A DNA stretch of 15,602 nt from JBFLVQ01 sp040758525 (GTDB lineage Bacteria > Acidobacteriota > Blastocatellia > Chloracidobacteriales > JADJPF01), in contig JBFLVQ010000146.1 in the NCBI GenBank assembly GCA_040758525.1, positions 1-15,602 on the forward strand, given 5' to 3'. This document shows, piece after piece, positions 14,699 through 15,602 of the stretch; position 1 is the first letter of the stretch, and every line of letters begins with the position of its first letter. Under the pieces are notes generated by a model that saw only the letters and a program-made list of their open reading frames with translations, was not told the DNA's origin and did no database searches. The translations under genes were made by a program, and so were the position numbers.

Positions 14699-15602
14699 TT
14701 ATGGTTTGGCTTTACGGGGAATAGTGATTGGTTGTGGTGGGGTAACTTTATAGATTTTAGCAAAGTTACCTAGATTGATAGCCAATGCTAGATGCCCACG
14801 TGAATCTACATAAAGTAGGGGCTTGTTTTCCGCTACATCACTAAAAGTTTTGACAAATGGCAATTCAACTGCTTTCCCAGCTATCGTTATGGTTAGCTTT
14901 TCCCCTAGGGTATAGCCAAGTTTTTGAAAATCTTCTGCATCAATGTTTGTTACCAAATTACCATAAGGACCATCCAGCGCAATCACCTCACCACTTAGGC
15001 CATTCTCATCAGCTTGTGCTGCTTTTACAGGTAGTCGTGCCAATTCTTTGATCTCCGGGCCTACCTTTGTCCAATCTTCTCCACGTGCTAAATGCGCACC
15101 TACGGATGAGAAGATATCACGACCATGGAAGGTAGAAGAAAGCGCACTTCCAACCATCCAAGCATTGTTAGTTATCTCTCGCGCCCCTTCTATACCATCA
15201 CGATCCTGTACTAGTGTTATCAGACCATTGTCCGGCAATACAAAGTACTGGCCTCGTTTTGACTTTACCACAAGAGGTTTTCGTATACTGCCAACACCAG
15301 GATCTATCACGGCGACAAAGACAGTACCGGCGCCGTAATAGGGAGAGGTACCAGCAAGAAAGCGAGCCCCATCAAGGATTGAGTAGGGTGTCACTTGATG
15401 TGAGATATCTATAATACGTAGAGAGGGTTCGATACCAAGCATAACTCCCTTGCAAATTGCCACAGAGTCATCTGTGGCGCCAAAATCAGTAATAAAAAGT
15501 AATGTCGCAGGACTGGCTGGCGCAATCAATGGTGGGCTACTCTTTTCAGCCAGTGGGCTACTCTTGTCAGCACAACTAAGTATTGGCGCCGTCGTGATAA
15601 TA
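14699..15602 (-). CDS. S-adenosyl-L-methionine hydrolase (DUF62 family), probable lipoprotein (5' partial)
   Basis: The visible 300 residues belong to the SAM hydroxide adenosyltransferase family, which splits SAM into adenosine and methionine with water. Conserved blocks are LLFITDFGATDDSV (34-47), DISHQVTPYSILDGA (65-79), DPGVGS (100-105), LPDNGL, and STFHGRDIFSSVGAHLA. The Asp-Arg-His triad that activates water maps to Asp100, Arg107 and His159. The frame has a TTG at 15529, but it stays open to the window end with no ATG, and the upstream part reads TTAPILSCADKSSPLAEKSSP. ILSC followed by a Ser/Pro/Lys linker looks like a lipobox and tether, so the true start is probably outside the window and the protein probably exported (inference). 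An extracytoplasmic SAM hydrolase would be odd because its substrate is cytoplasmic. Confidence 0.9.
   Translation of the reverse strand, partial: IITTAPILSCADKSSPLAEKSSPPLIAPASPATLLFITDFGATDDSVAICKGVMLGIEPSLRIIDISHQVTPYSILDGARFLAGTSPYYGAGTVFVAVIDPGVGSIRKPLVVKSKRGQYFVLPDNGLITLVQDRDGIEGAREITNNAWMVGSALSSTFHGRDIFSSVGAHLARGEDWTKVGPEIKELARLPVKAAQADENGLSGEVIALDGPYGNLVTNIDAEDFQKLGYTLGEKLTITIAGKAVELPFVKTFSDVAENKPLLYVDSRGHLALAINLGNFAKIYKVTPPQPITIPRKAKP

Noticed and set aside
14699..15529. 276-residue SAM hydrolase starting at a TTG as the full protein
   Set aside because: The frame is open to the window edge and the upstream residues look like a lipobox and linker, so the TTG is probably internal.

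Overview
The window is 15.6 kb of bacterial chromosome, AT-rich by eye, with most genes on the minus strand. Two genes run off the edges. A TonB-domain protein, a probable lipoprotein, a secreted M43 metalloprotease and a homodimeric-type AceE indicate a Gram-negative heterotroph. The style of the TonB protein, the doubled GlcG/HbpS-type protein and the M43 protease most resemble Acidobacteriota (Blastocatellia-like). That placement is inference; there is no rRNA or other strong marker here.

Layout. Positions 1-1754 (+) hold the C-terminal 583 residues of a large protein with two HbpS/GlcG-type domains, ending in a bidirectional terminator shared with a convergent 110-residue unknown protein (1832-2164, -) that has its own promoter. 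Next, on the minus strand, come an NAD-dependent epimerase/reductase (5095-6087) and aceE, pyruvate dehydrogenase E1 (2377-5055). They are 39 bases apart and probably share an extended -10 promoter. Between about 6247 and 6699 there is no credible protein gene. Instead there is a candidate structured RNA on the minus strand with a TTGACA-type promoter, several nested stems and a terminator. I could not assign it to a known RNA family.

Positions 6757-11580 form an efflux locus: an HxlR-type regulator (+) diverges from two half-size ABC exporters and a VanZ-like membrane protein (-). The exporters carry the asymmetric nucleotide-site signature of heterodimeric transporters such as BmrCD or TM287/288. 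Dyad repeats in the divergent intergenic region are candidate operators. An imperfect inverted repeat of the AACCACAgAGG type separates the two ABC genes.

Positions 11707-13073 (-) encode a TonB-domain protein followed closely by an alkyltransferase-like DNA-repair protein (Trp in place of the acceptor Cys). Positions 13220-14185 (-) encode a secreted M43 zinc metalloprotease with a clear terminator and a long leader. The window ends with a SAM hydrolase (DUF62) gene whose reading frame continues past the usual start into what looks like a lipoprotein signal sequence (14699-15602, -). The 513 bases between these last two genes hold several perfect inverted repeats.

The best leads for something undescribed are the unassigned RNA, the lipoprotein-like SAM hydrolase, and the inverted-repeat cluster around 14467-14680. 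No phage, transposase, CRISPR array, tRNA or rRNA gene was seen.
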